The position numbers and the translations under genes were made by a program. A stretch of DNA of 14,016 nucleotides from JAQVEM01 sp964556165. GTDB taxonomy: Bacteria > Actinomycetota > Humimicrobiia > Humimicrobiales > Humimicrobiaceae. The notes under the pieces are model-generated. The model ran no database searches. It was not told the origin of the DNA and saw only the letters and a list, made by a program, of their open reading frames with translations. Shown here in pieces: positions 7,344-14,016 of this stretch (position 1 is the stretch's first letter; each line of letters opens with the position of its first letter). The stretch covers positions 1 to 14,016 of the forward strand of contig CAZKVH010000027.1 of assembly GCA_964556165.1 (NCBI GenBank), given 5' to 3'.

Positions 7344-9938
7344 TTATTTCTTAACCTTAAAATCAAGCAGTTTTCCTTCAGGACCGGTTACATCTACTAT
7401 TACTGTGTCTCCTTCCCTGACCTCCCCGCTTAAAAGTTTCATTGCCAGAACATTCTGTACTTCATTCTGGATAACCCTTTTTAATGGTCTTGCTCCATAA
7501 ACAGGGTCAAATCCTTCTTTTGCCAGAATCTCCCTGGCTTTATCGGTTACTTCAAGAGAAAGCTTCTTTCCCCTCAGTGTTTTTTTCAGTTTTTCAATTT
7601 GAATCTCAACAACCTTTTTTATCTCATCGATACCCAGCCTGTGAAATATAATTATATCATCAACACGGTTTAAAAATTCAGGCTTGAAGCTGGCTTTCAT
7701 AGCTTCGGTTATTCTTTCTCTCATTTCCTCTTCATTTTTTTCGCCAAGCTCGGTTATCCACTGACTGCCGATATTGGATGTCATTATAATTAATGTATTT
7801 TTAAAATCAACCGTCCTTCCATGCCCATCGGTAAGCCTTCCATCATCCATTATCTGAAGTAATATATTAAAAACATCGCCGTGAGCTTTTTCAATTTCAT
7901 CCATAAGTATGACGGTGTACGGTTTTCTTCTGACAGCCTCGGTAAGATATCCACCCTCTTCATAACCAACGTAACCCGGAGGTGCGCCTATTAGTCTTGA
8001 AACAGTATGTTTTTCCATATACTCGGACATATCTATCCTTACCATAGCCCTTTCATCATCAAATAAAAACCCTGCGAGAGCTTTTGAAAGCTCTGTTTTA
8101 CCAACACCGGTGGGACCAAGGAATATAAAAGAACCAATTGGCCGGTTGGGGTCCTGAAGTCCCGCTCTTGCCCTTCTTATAGCATTTGAAACCGCAGTTA
8201 TAGCCTCATCCTGGCCTACAACTCTTCTTTTCAACCTGTCTTCCATATGAACCAGTTTTTCAATTTCAGCTTCCATAAGTCTTGTAACAGGGATACCTGT
8301 CCACTTTGAGACTGTCTCTGCAATATCCTCATCATCCACTTCCTCTTTTAACATTTTATTTCCCTTTTGAAGCTCCAGGAGCTTTTTATTATCTGCATCC
8401 AGCTTTTTCTGAAGCTCCAGAAGTTTCCCGTATCTTAACTCCGCAGCCTTCTGGAGGTCCGCATCCCTCTCGGCATGCTCGGCTTCTATCTTTGCCTTTT
8501 CGATTTCCTCTTTTATATTCCTTATACTGCTTATTATTTCCTTTTCCTGCTGCCAGTGGGCTTTCATTGCATTTGACTTTTCTTTAAGGTTGGAAAGTTC
8601 TTTATTTATTTTTTCCATCCTCGAGATGGAATTCTTATCTTTTTCTTTTTTTAAAGCCTGGATCTCTATCTCATATCGTTTAATTTTTCTCTCTACCTCA
8701 TCAATTTCGGTGGGCATACTGTCAATCTCTATCCTCAGTCTTGAAGCAGCTTCATCTATGAGGTCAATAGCTTTATCAGGCAGGAATCTGTCAGATATAT
8801 ATCTATCAGAGAGCACTGCGGCAGCGATAAGCGCTGAATCTTTTATCCTCACTCCATGATATACTTCATATCTTTCCCTGAGTCCCCTTAATATTGAGAT
8901 GGTATCCTCCACCGATGGTTCGTTTATCTGTATGGGCTGGAATCTCCTTTCAAGAGCAGCGTCCTTCTCAATATATTTTCTGTATTCATCAAGAGTAGTG
9001 GCACCTATGGCATGAAGTTCGCCACGGGCAAGCATGGGTTTCAGCATGTTAGATGCATCAACCGCACCCTCCGCTGCTCCTGCTCCTACTACAGTATGAA
9101 GCTCATCTAAAAATAAAATTATGCTACCTTCCGCCTTTGATACTTCTTTTAGTACCGCTTTTAGCCTGTCTTCAAATTCGCCCCTGTATTTGGAGCCAGC
9201 AACAAGGGACCCCATATCAAGAGCCACTATTTTTTTATTTTTTAAGCCTTCGGGAACATCACCTGACACAATTCTATTAGCAAGCCCTTCAACAATAGCA
9301 GTTTTTCCTACCCCCGGGTCTCCTATAAGAACAGGATTATTCTTTGTCCTCCTTGACAGTACCTGTATTACCCTTCTTATTTCGTCATCTCTGCCTATTA
9401 CAGGGTCAAGCTTGCCCTTTTTTGCTACATCAGTAATATCCTTACCGTATCTTTCAAGCGCCTGGTACTTATCTTCGGGATTCTGGTCCGTTATCCTCTG
9501 ACTGCCCCTTATACTTACAAGAATTTTATATATACTATCTTTTGTTACACCATAATTTTTTAAAAGCTTACCTGCCTCACCATCACTTCCTGCAAGTGCT
9601 ATTAAAATATGTTCTGTTGACACATATTCATCTTTTAATTGCAATGCCTCATCAAAAGCGCCATTTAATATATTGTTAAGACCGGGAGTTATATATAACT
9701 GTGTGCCCTGCCCGCTTACTTTTGGCTGCTTCGCAATAAGATTCCCCACCTTATCCAGCAAGTCATCCGGGTTGACCTCGAGTTTTTTCAGTATAGGAAT
9801 TATTATTCCCTCTTTCTGCTCCAGTAATGCAGAAAGGAGATGGATATCATCAACACTCTGATTGCCATTCTCAGAAGCTATTCTCTGCGCATCTGACAAT
9901 GCTTCCTGAGCTTTTATTGTAAATTTATCTATTTGCAT
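7344..9938 (-). CDS. clpB: ClpB disaggregase (Hsp100)
   Basis: Full-length at 864 residues. It has an N-terminal Clp domain (1-145) and AAA+ domain 1 with GDPGVGKT (206-213), pore loop KYRG (Y251), Walker B LFLDE (275-279) and arginine fingers R331/R332. The coiled-coil M domain (about 410-535) distinguishes ClpB from ClpA/C. AAA+ domain 2 has GPTGVGKT (608-615), pore loop GYVGYE and VILMDE (676-681). The hexamer threads aggregated protein through its pore using ATP, together with DnaK/DnaJ, which are encoded just upstream. There is no ClpP-binding IGF/L loop, as expected for ClpB. AGGATGG lies 9 nt before the ATG. The gene follows dnaJ by 52 nt and precedes the ABC-F gene by 25 nt. Confidence 0.98.
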   Translation of the reverse strand: MQIDKFTIKAQEALSDAQRIASENGNQSVDDIHLLSALLEQKEGIIIPILKKLEVNPDDLLDKVGNLIAKQPKVSGQGTQLYITPGLNNILNGAFDEALQLKDEYVSTEHILIALAGSDGEAGKLLKNYGVTKDSIYKILVSIRGSQRITDQNPEDKYQALERYGKDITDVAKKGKLDPVIGRDDEIRRVIQVLSRRTKNNPVLIGDPGVGKTAIVEGLANRIVSGDVPEGLKNKKIVALDMGSLVAGSKYRGEFEDRLKAVLKEVSKAEGSIILFLDELHTVVGAGAAEGAVDASNMLKPMLARGELHAIGATTLDEYRKYIEKDAALERRFQPIQINEPSVEDTISILRGLRERYEVYHGVRIKDSALIAAAVLSDRYISDRFLPDKAIDLIDEAASRLRIEIDSMPTEIDEVERKIKRYEIEIQALKKEKDKNSISRMEKINKELSNLKEKSNAMKAHWQQEKEIISSIRNIKEEIEKAKIEAEHAERDADLQKAAELRYGKLLELQKKLDADNKKLLELQKGNKMLKEEVDDEDIAETVSKWTGIPVTRLMEAEIEKLVHMEDRLKRRVVGQDEAITAVSNAIRRARAGLQDPNRPIGSFIFLGPTGVGKTELSKALAGFLFDDERAMVRIDMSEYMEKHTVSRLIGAPPGYVGYEEGGYLTEAVRRKPYTVILMDEIEKAHGDVFNILLQIMDDGRLTDGHGRTVDFKNTLIIMTSNIGSQWITELGEKNEEEMRERITEAMKASFKPEFLNRVDDIIIFHRLGIDEIKKVVEIQIEKLKKTLRGKKLSLEVTDKAREILAKEGFDPVYGARPLKRVIQNEVQNVLAMKLLSGEVREGDTVIVDVTGPEGKLLDFKVKK

Positions 9939-9990
9939 ATATTTCTACCATCCTGTAATTGTATAACTTATGAATTGCGCCCATAAAAAA

Positions 9991-10971
9991 TCAAACGATT
10001 ATACCGGCTCTCGGGTTTTCATTATAAACTTCCAGAAATTTATCAAAATGTTTTTTCTGCTCCAGACTCAAGCCCTCCGGTATCACTATCTTAATCTTCG
10101 CATAAAGATCACCATAGCCACCGCCTTTCAGCTTTGGCATCCCTTTGCCTTTTAAACGGAGTGTTTTTCCTCCCTGGGTTCCAGGGGGCACCTTTACCAT
10201 AACACTGCCATCAAAAGTTGGCACCTCTATCCTTGCACCTTTATATGCCTCTTTTACAGTAACCGGAATCTCACAGTAAAGGTCGTCTTCTTTTCTGGTA
10301 AAAAAATTATGTTTTGCAATATTTATAACCAGATACAGGTCACCTGCCGTGCCTCCTGCCGATGAAGGGCTCCCCTCTCCGGCCACTCTTATCTTACCGC
10401 CATCCTTGATACCCTCTGGAATCTTAATATTTATAGTTCTTGTCCTGCCGCCCTTCTGCATTTTAAACGACCTCTGCGTACCGGTGTAAGCTTCCCTCAA
10501 TGTTATTCCCAGACTGGATTGCATATCCTGTCCTTTCCGTGCAGTAGCTTTCGTTCTTCCGCCAAATTTTGAGCCGAAATTACTTGTAAATCCAGAAAAT
10601 CTCTCGTTCGCTCCACTGCCAAAGAACATTTCAAAAAAATCCGAGAACCCGCTGCCAAGGTCTTCAAAGCTAAAACCCTTGTTTCCAAAGTTATAGGTAT
10701 ATGTCCTGCTACCTCCTGGCCACCCTGTACCCGCACGTGCATACTGTTTCCAGTTAGCCCCAAGCTGGTCGTACCTTTCTCTCTTCTGCGGGTCTTTTAA
10801 TACTTCGTATGCCTCTCCAATCTCTTTAAATTTCTCTTCAGCCCCGGCATTACCGGGATTTGCATCCGGGTGATATTTTCTTGCCAGCTTTCTGTAAGCA
10901 CTCTTTATTTCCTCCTGAGAGGCTTTCTTATCTACTCCAAGTATCTTATAATAATCCTTATATTCAACCAT
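9991..10971 (-). CDS. dnaJ: Class-B J-protein (DnaJ/CbpA type, no zinc finger)
   Basis: A 326-residue DnaK co-chaperone. The J domain is at 1-70 with the HPD motif at 34-36, which triggers DnaK ATP hydrolysis. A Gly/Phe-rich stretch follows at about 80-140, with the FGNKGFSFEDLGSGFSDFFE segment. Two beta-rich substrate-binding domains (about 148-310) and a dimerisation tail complete it. The CxxCxGxG zinc-finger repeats of class-A DnaJ are absent, so it is of the CbpA/DnaJ2 type. AAAGGTGG lies 6 nt before the ATG. It sits between hsp20 (105 nt away) and clpB (52 nt away), with a long hairpin just ahead of its ribosome binding site. A class-A DnaJ with GrpE may be encoded elsewhere. Confidence 0.95.
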   Translation of the reverse strand: MVEYKDYYKILGVDKKASQEEIKSAYRKLARKYHPDANPGNAGAEEKFKEIGEAYEVLKDPQKRERYDQLGANWKQYARAGTGWPGGSRTYTYNFGNKGFSFEDLGSGFSDFFEMFFGSGANERFSGFTSNFGSKFGGRTKATARKGQDMQSSLGITLREAYTGTQRSFKMQKGGRTRTINIKIPEGIKDGGKIRVAGEGSPSSAGGTAGDLYLVINIAKHNFFTRKEDDLYCEIPVTVKEAYKGARIEVPTFDGSVMVKVPPGTQGGKTLRLKGKGMPKLKGGGYGDLYAKIKIVIPEGLSLEQKKHFDKFLEVYNENPRAGIIV

Positions 10972-10996
10972 TTATATCCACCTTTAGTCTTCATAA

Positions 10997-11033
10997 ATAT
11001 GCTGCCCATAACTTTAGTTATGGGCAGACATAT
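10997..11033. repeat. Long inverted repeat (hairpin) between hsp20 and dnaJ
   Basis: CTGCCCATAAC (11002-11012) and GTTATGGGCAG (11017-11027) form a perfect 11-bp stem around TTTA. ATATG (10997-11001) and CATAT (11029-11033) extend it to 16 bp with one bulged A at 11028. In the minus-strand transcript it falls after hsp20 and ends about 12 nt before the dnaJ ribosome binding site. No T run follows, so it is not a canonical terminator. It may be an mRNA processing or stability element, a partial attenuator, or a protein-binding palindrome. Confidence 0.8.
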
Positions 11034-11076
11034 GAAGTTTGAACTTTATAAACCTGTAAAGCTTTGTTCAGTACTT

Positions 11077-11517
11077 TTACTCACCTTTTATCGCTATCTT
11101 CTTTGGTCTCTTGGCTTCTGACTTGGGCAGGATTATCTCCAGCACGCCATTTTTATAAGTAGCTCCGACCTGGTCAGATTTTACCGGAACTCCTATGCTG
11201 AATGACCTGTAGAAAGAACCATAATTCCTTTCAACCCTGACATAATCTTTATCCTTTTCTTCTTTCTCTTCTTTTCTCTCACCCTTTATTACAAGCTGAT
11301 CTTCATCCACTGATACATCTATGTCCTCCATCTTCATTCCGGGTAAATCTGCCTTTATCAGTATTTCTTTATCTGTCTCCTTAATATCTACATCCGGAGC
11401 CCATACTGTTGACTTTCTGGTGCTTTTGTCTCTCTCCGTAATCCCTTCGAACCACCTGCCTATCTCATCACGAAGCTGAACCATGTCACTAAATGGATCC
11501 CATCTAACTATTGGCAT
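11077..11517 (-). CDS. hsp20: Small heat-shock protein, Hsp20/alpha-crystallin family
   Basis: A 146-residue holdase. It starts with the class-typical MPIVRWDPFSDMVQLRDEI, has an alpha-crystallin domain at about 39-132 including the conserved AxxxxGVL strand (ATYKNGVLEI, 119-128), and ends with the I-x-I motif IAI (141-143) used for oligomer assembly. Such proteins bind unfolding clients without ATP and pass them to DnaK and ClpB, both encoded in the same run of genes. It has the best Shine-Dalgarno of the window, AAAGGAGGTG (11534 to 11525), 7 nt before the ATG, which suggests high expression. It lies 36 nt after dnaK, in the slot where many bacteria carry grpE. Confidence 0.97.
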   Translation of the reverse strand: MPIVRWDPFSDMVQLRDEIGRWFEGITERDKSTRKSTVWAPDVDIKETDKEILIKADLPGMKMEDIDVSVDEDQLVIKGERKEEKEEKDKDYVRVERNYGSFYRSFSIGVPVKSDQVGATYKNGVLEIILPKSEAKRPKKIAIKGE

Positions 11518-11553
11518 ATAAATGCACCTCCTTTTAAAATCTATTTAGTTTTT

Positions 11554-13497
11554 TTACCCATCTTTTTTATCTTCGTCATCCTTTGCTTCAAATTCCGCAT
11601 CTATCACTTCTTCTTCATTGCCTCCCTGCTTACTTCCTTCCTGCTGGCTTCCTGATTCACCGCCTGCAGTTCCTCCGCTTCCCGGCCCGGCTCCTGTACC
11701 TGTTTGTGCGTAAAGTCTCTGTGATAATTCATTCTGCAGATTCTGTAATTTTTCTGTTTCTCTCTTTATCTCATCGGCGTTGTCCGACTCAAGAGTTTTT
11801 CTTAGAACCTTAACCTGTTCTTCCATTTTGGTCTTCATATCCGCAGGAACTTTTCCGCCAACTTCCCTCATTAACTTCTCCGTAGCGTAAATCAGATTGT
11901 CAGCGATATTCCTGGCATCTACAAGACCTCTTTTCTTCTTATCTTCTTCTGAATGCTCCTGCGCTTCTTTAACCATCCTCTCAATTTCTTCATCAGAAAG
12001 ATGTGATGTCGCAGTAATCGTAATTTTTTGCTCTTTGCCTGTAGCTGTGTCTTTTGCTGAAACATTAACTATTCCATTTGCATCAATATCAAAAGCTACC
12101 TCTATCTGCGGAATCCCTCTTGGAGCAGGCGGAATTCCATCAAGCCTGAATCGGCCTATGGTTTTATTATCTCCGGCCATGTCACGCTCTCCCTGAAGCA
12201 CATGGATATCCACGCTGGTCTGGTTATCTGCAGCAGTGGTGAATATCTCACTCTTCTTTGTCGGTATGGTCGTATTTTTCTCTATTAATCTGGTCATCAC
12301 GCCACCCAGGGTTTCGATACCGAGAGACAGAGGCGTTACATCAAGAAGAACTACATCCTTTACATCACCTTTCAATACGCCTGCCTGAATAGCCGCTCCT
12401 ACCGCGACTACTTCATCAGGATTTACGCTCTTGTTGGGCTCTTTTCCAGTATAATCTTTTACCATTTGCTGTATAACCGGCATTCTGGTTGCTCCACCCA
12501 CAAGAATTACCTCATCAAGATCGCCTGTCTTTAACCCCGAATCGCTTAGAGCTTTCTCGAGAGGTTCCTTGCACCTATTCGTGAGGTCTGCTGTCAGCTG
12601 TTCAAACTTTGCCCGTGTTATCTTAACATCAAGATGTTTTGGACCATTTGCATCGGCAGTTATAAATGGGAGATTTATGCTTGTTTCCATAACTGAAGAT
12701 AATTCCACCTTTGCTTTTTCCGAAGCCTCTATAAGCCTCTGGAGTGCCTGCCTGTCTCCTCTTAAATCAATACCCTGCTCTTTTTTAAATTCATCAGCAA
12801 CATAATTCATAATCCTATCATCATAATCGTCACCGCCCAGATGCATGTCACCATGGCTTGCTTTTACTTCAAATACACCTTCTCCAACCTCCAGCACCGA
12901 TACATCAAACGTACCGCCTCCAAGGTCAAACACCAGGATTTTCTCCTCTTTCTTCTTATCCAGCCCGTATGCGAGTGATGCCGCTGTGGGTTCGTTAATT
13001 ATTCTTAAAACATTAAGGCCCGCTATCTTTCCAGCATTTTTCGTTGCCTGTCTCTGGGCATCATTAAAATAAGCAGGAACGGTAATAACTGCATCAGTAA
13101 TGCCTGTTCCGAGATAGCTCTCGGCATCTGCCTTTAGCTTCTGGAGCACCATTGCAGATACCTCCTCAGGAGTATAATCCTTACCGCCCATTTCTACTTC
13201 TGCCAGATTATTTCTACCCTTTTTAACCACATAAGATACTATTTTTCTTTCACTTTCCACTTCACTGTATTTTCTTCCAACAAACCTCTTAATAGAATAA
13301 ATTGTGTTTTCAGGGTTTAATGCTGCCTGTCTCTTTGCAAGCTGTCCCACCAGCCTTTCACCTTTTTTAGTTATAGTCACTACCGAAGGTGTGGTCCTGC
13401 TTCCTTCACTATTAGTAATAACAGTGGGGCTTCCGCCTTCCATAACTGCTATACATGAATTAGTAGTACCTAGATCGATTCCTACTGCTTTCGCCAT
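11554..13497 (-). CDS. dnaK: Molecular chaperone DnaK (Hsp70)
   Basis: Full-length at 647 residues. The N-terminal ATPase domain has phosphate loop 1 GIDLGTTNS (6-14), phosphate loop 2 DLGGGTFD (191-198) and the adenosine motif VGGATRMP (333-340). The interdomain linker DVVLLDVTP lies at 381-389, then the substrate-binding beta domain, the helical lid and a Gly/Ser/Glu-rich disordered tail containing EEVIDAEF. It is the ATP-driven refolding hub, working with J-proteins, a nucleotide exchange factor and ClpB. In HspR systems DnaK is also the co-repressor. AAGGAAG lies 7 nt before the ATG. It follows hspR by 60 nt, in which no convincing promoter is seen. One oddity is M218 in GDMHLGG, where E. 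coli has the autophosphorylated T199. Confidence 0.99.
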   Translation of the reverse strand: MAKAVGIDLGTTNSCIAVMEGGSPTVITNSEGSRTTPSVVTITKKGERLVGQLAKRQAALNPENTIYSIKRFVGRKYSEVESERKIVSYVVKKGRNNLAEVEMGGKDYTPEEVSAMVLQKLKADAESYLGTGITDAVITVPAYFNDAQRQATKNAGKIAGLNVLRIINEPTAASLAYGLDKKKEEKILVFDLGGGTFDVSVLEVGEGVFEVKASHGDMHLGGDDYDDRIMNYVADEFKKEQGIDLRGDRQALQRLIEASEKAKVELSSVMETSINLPFITADANGPKHLDVKITRAKFEQLTADLTNRCKEPLEKALSDSGLKTGDLDEVILVGGATRMPVIQQMVKDYTGKEPNKSVNPDEVVAVGAAIQAGVLKGDVKDVVLLDVTPLSLGIETLGGVMTRLIEKNTTIPTKKSEIFTTAADNQTSVDIHVLQGERDMAGDNKTIGRFRLDGIPPAPRGIPQIEVAFDIDANGIVNVSAKDTATGKEQKITITATSHLSDEEIERMVKEAQEHSEEDKKKRGLVDARNIADNLIYATEKLMREVGGKVPADMKTKMEEQVKVLRKTLESDNADEIKRETEKLQNLQNELSQRLYAQTGTGAGPGSGGTAGGESGSQQEGSKQGGNEEEVIDAEFEAKDDEDKKDG

Positions 13498-13557
13498 AAC
13501 AATACTTCCTTTCTAAATAATTCCATTTTTTACGATAAAACTGGGTTTGTAACCTGA

Positions 13558-13881
13558 TTACTCTTCTTCCCTGTCTATGTTCATAAGATAATTTTTAAAA
13601 CAATCAACTATCTCTTCGGGACACTTTCCAAGAATCACGTTATCTCTTCTTTTTATCAATATAATTATCGACTTTAAGTTCATTCCTTCATCGTACATAA
13701 GCTCTCTCACGTACTCCAGCCATCTGATATCTGCCTTCGAATAATACCTTTTCCTTCCTCTCCTTAATGGCCTTACCAACCTGAACTTCTCATAATAGTA
13801 TAGTGTCCTGCTGTTAACTCCCAGGAAATCAGCTACAAGCTCTATTGGATAACTTTTATCATATTCATCAAACAAATCCAC
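13558..13881 (-). CDS. hspR: HspR-type MerR-family heat-shock repressor
   Basis: A 107-residue DNA-binding protein. A MerR winged helix-turn-helix spans residues 10-75: YPIELVADFLGVNSRTLYYY, then the wing with RRGRKRYY and SKADI, then the HspR-typical YDEGMNLKSI. HspR represses dnaK and clpB operons, with DnaK as co-repressor, and is released when DnaK is engaged by unfolded protein. Position as first gene of the chaperone run supports this over a generic MerR regulator. The GTG at 13881 is preferred because AAGG lies 6 nt upstream and because a longer reading from TTG at 13932 would begin inside the promoter -35 box. GTG at 13884 or TTG at 13875 are alternatives. It lacks the long C-terminal coiled coil of effector-sensing MerR proteins. 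Confidence 0.85.
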   Translation of the reverse strand: MDLFDEYDKSYPIELVADFLGVNSRTLYYYEKFRLVRPLRRGRKRYYSKADIRWLEYVRELMYDEGMNLKSIIILIKRRDNVILGKCPEEIVDCFKNYLMNIDREEE

Positions 13882-13887
13882 CACCAG

Positions 13888-13893
13888 CCTTTT
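13888..13893 (-). promoter_or_regulatory. Candidate ribosome binding site setting the hspR start
   Basis: AAAAGG on the minus strand lies 6 nt before the GTG at 13881 and just inside the transcript predicted from the promoter at 13904-13932. The nearby GGTGGTGG could serve the later TTG instead, so the start is not certain. Confidence 0.4.
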
Positions 13894-13903
13894 ATTTGAT
13901 TTA

Positions 13904-13932
13904 ATTCTAATAAAAAGTGTCAATATTGTCAA
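13904..13932 (-). promoter_or_regulatory. Sigma-70 promoter of the hspR-dnaK chaperone operon
   Basis: A perfect -35 TTGACA (13932 to 13927), a 17-base spacer and TAGAAT (13909 to 13904, one mismatch) form the best promoter match in the window. Transcription would start near 13897. The -35 hexamer is the first of two direct TTGACA copies separated by ATA (13932 to 13918), which could be part of an operator. This is likely the main promoter for all six genes down to the ABC-F gene. Confidence 0.7.
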
Positions 13933-13970
13933 GTAATTATGAATAATTTTTGATTTATTTTTTAAAATAT

Positions 13971-14001
13971 TTTTACTAAAAAGTAAAATGCTTTTTACTT
14001 T
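13971..14001. repeat. Three alternating TTTTACT/AGTAAAA boxes upstream of hspR
   Basis: On the plus strand TTTTACT (13971-13977), AAAGTAAAA (13980-13988) and TTTTACTTT (13993-14001) form two overlapping perfect inverted repeats that share the middle box. Left and middle pair as 7+7 around AAAA; middle and right pair as 9+9 around TGCT. The array lies 38 bp upstream of the hspR -35 box. It may be an operator, the AT-rich terminator of a gene beyond the window, or part of an UP-like region. Confidence 0.6.
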
Positions 14002-14016
14002 AAATTATGATAACTT

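Noticed and set aside
9121..9501. 126-codon plus-strand open frame opposite clpB
   Set aside because: It is antisense to the AAA+ domain 1 coding region of a full-length clpB, has serine/proline/leucine-rich shadow composition and matches no family.
10503..10763. 86-codon minus-strand frame within dnaJ
   Set aside because: It is an alternative frame inside the Gly/Phe-rich region of dnaJ, with no family resemblance.
13498..13557. Possible separate dnaK promoter or CIRCE element in the hspR-dnaK gap
   Set aside because: No pair of -35 and -10 hexamers at 16-18 bases spacing and no TTAGCACTC repeat is present; only a short GGTT/AACC repeat was seen.
1..14016. CRISPR array, insertion sequence, phage or transposon genes
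   Set aside because: No spaced direct repeats, transposase, integrase or phage structural gene was found. The content looks like ordinary chromosomal housekeeping and stress genes.

Overview
The window is bacterial chromosome from an AT-rich organism. This rests on a bacterial tRNA, Shine-Dalgarno sites ahead of many genes, sigma-70-type promoters and universal bacterial gene families. Most genes lie on the minus strand, and no gene-free stretch exceeds 300 bases. The phylum cannot be fixed from the sequence. An HspR-type repressor next to dnaK is best known from Actinobacteria and from Deinococcus and Campylobacter/Helicobacter relatives, but here hspR comes first rather than last and grpE is absent, so an uncultured or deep-branching lineage is plausible (inference).

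Left part (1-2896, minus strand): the 5' part of tRNA-Lys(UUU) runs off the window edge. It is followed by a small YtxH-like membrane protein with its own terminator, a HAD-superfamily phosphatase behind a strong promoter and a leader of about 125 nt, and a site-2-protease-type M50 metalloprotease with a CBS pair. A 30-codon micro-ORF of doubtful reality lies between the last two.

Middle (3141-5316, plus strand): an MgtC/SapB-family membrane protein, a Mut7-C (PIN-like) RNase-domain protein with a zinc ribbon, and a PlsC-type acyltransferase. These genes are spaced 73-135 nt apart and lack a clear shared promoter. The mgtC-family gene is divergent from the M50 gene, and plsC is convergent with the chaperone operon, with 37 nt between their stop codons.

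Right part (5354-13932, minus strand) is the main feature: a probable heat-shock/protein-quality operon in transcription order hspR, dnaK, hsp20, class-B dnaJ (no zinc finger), clpB, ABC-F ATPase. Gaps are 25-105 nt. The only good promoter seen is ahead of hspR (TTGACA-N17-TAGAAT). Together the products would hold unfolding proteins (Hsp20), refold them (DnaK/DnaJ), extract them from aggregates (ClpB with DnaK/DnaJ) and possibly relieve stalled ribosomes (ABC-F). HspR would repress the operon when free DnaK is plentiful, as known for HspR systems. Nothing here is clearly a new system. The points most worth checking are regulatory: an alternating three-box repeat upstream of hspR, no recognisable HAIR or CIRCE operator, a long hairpin between hsp20 and dnaJ, and the lack of grpE.
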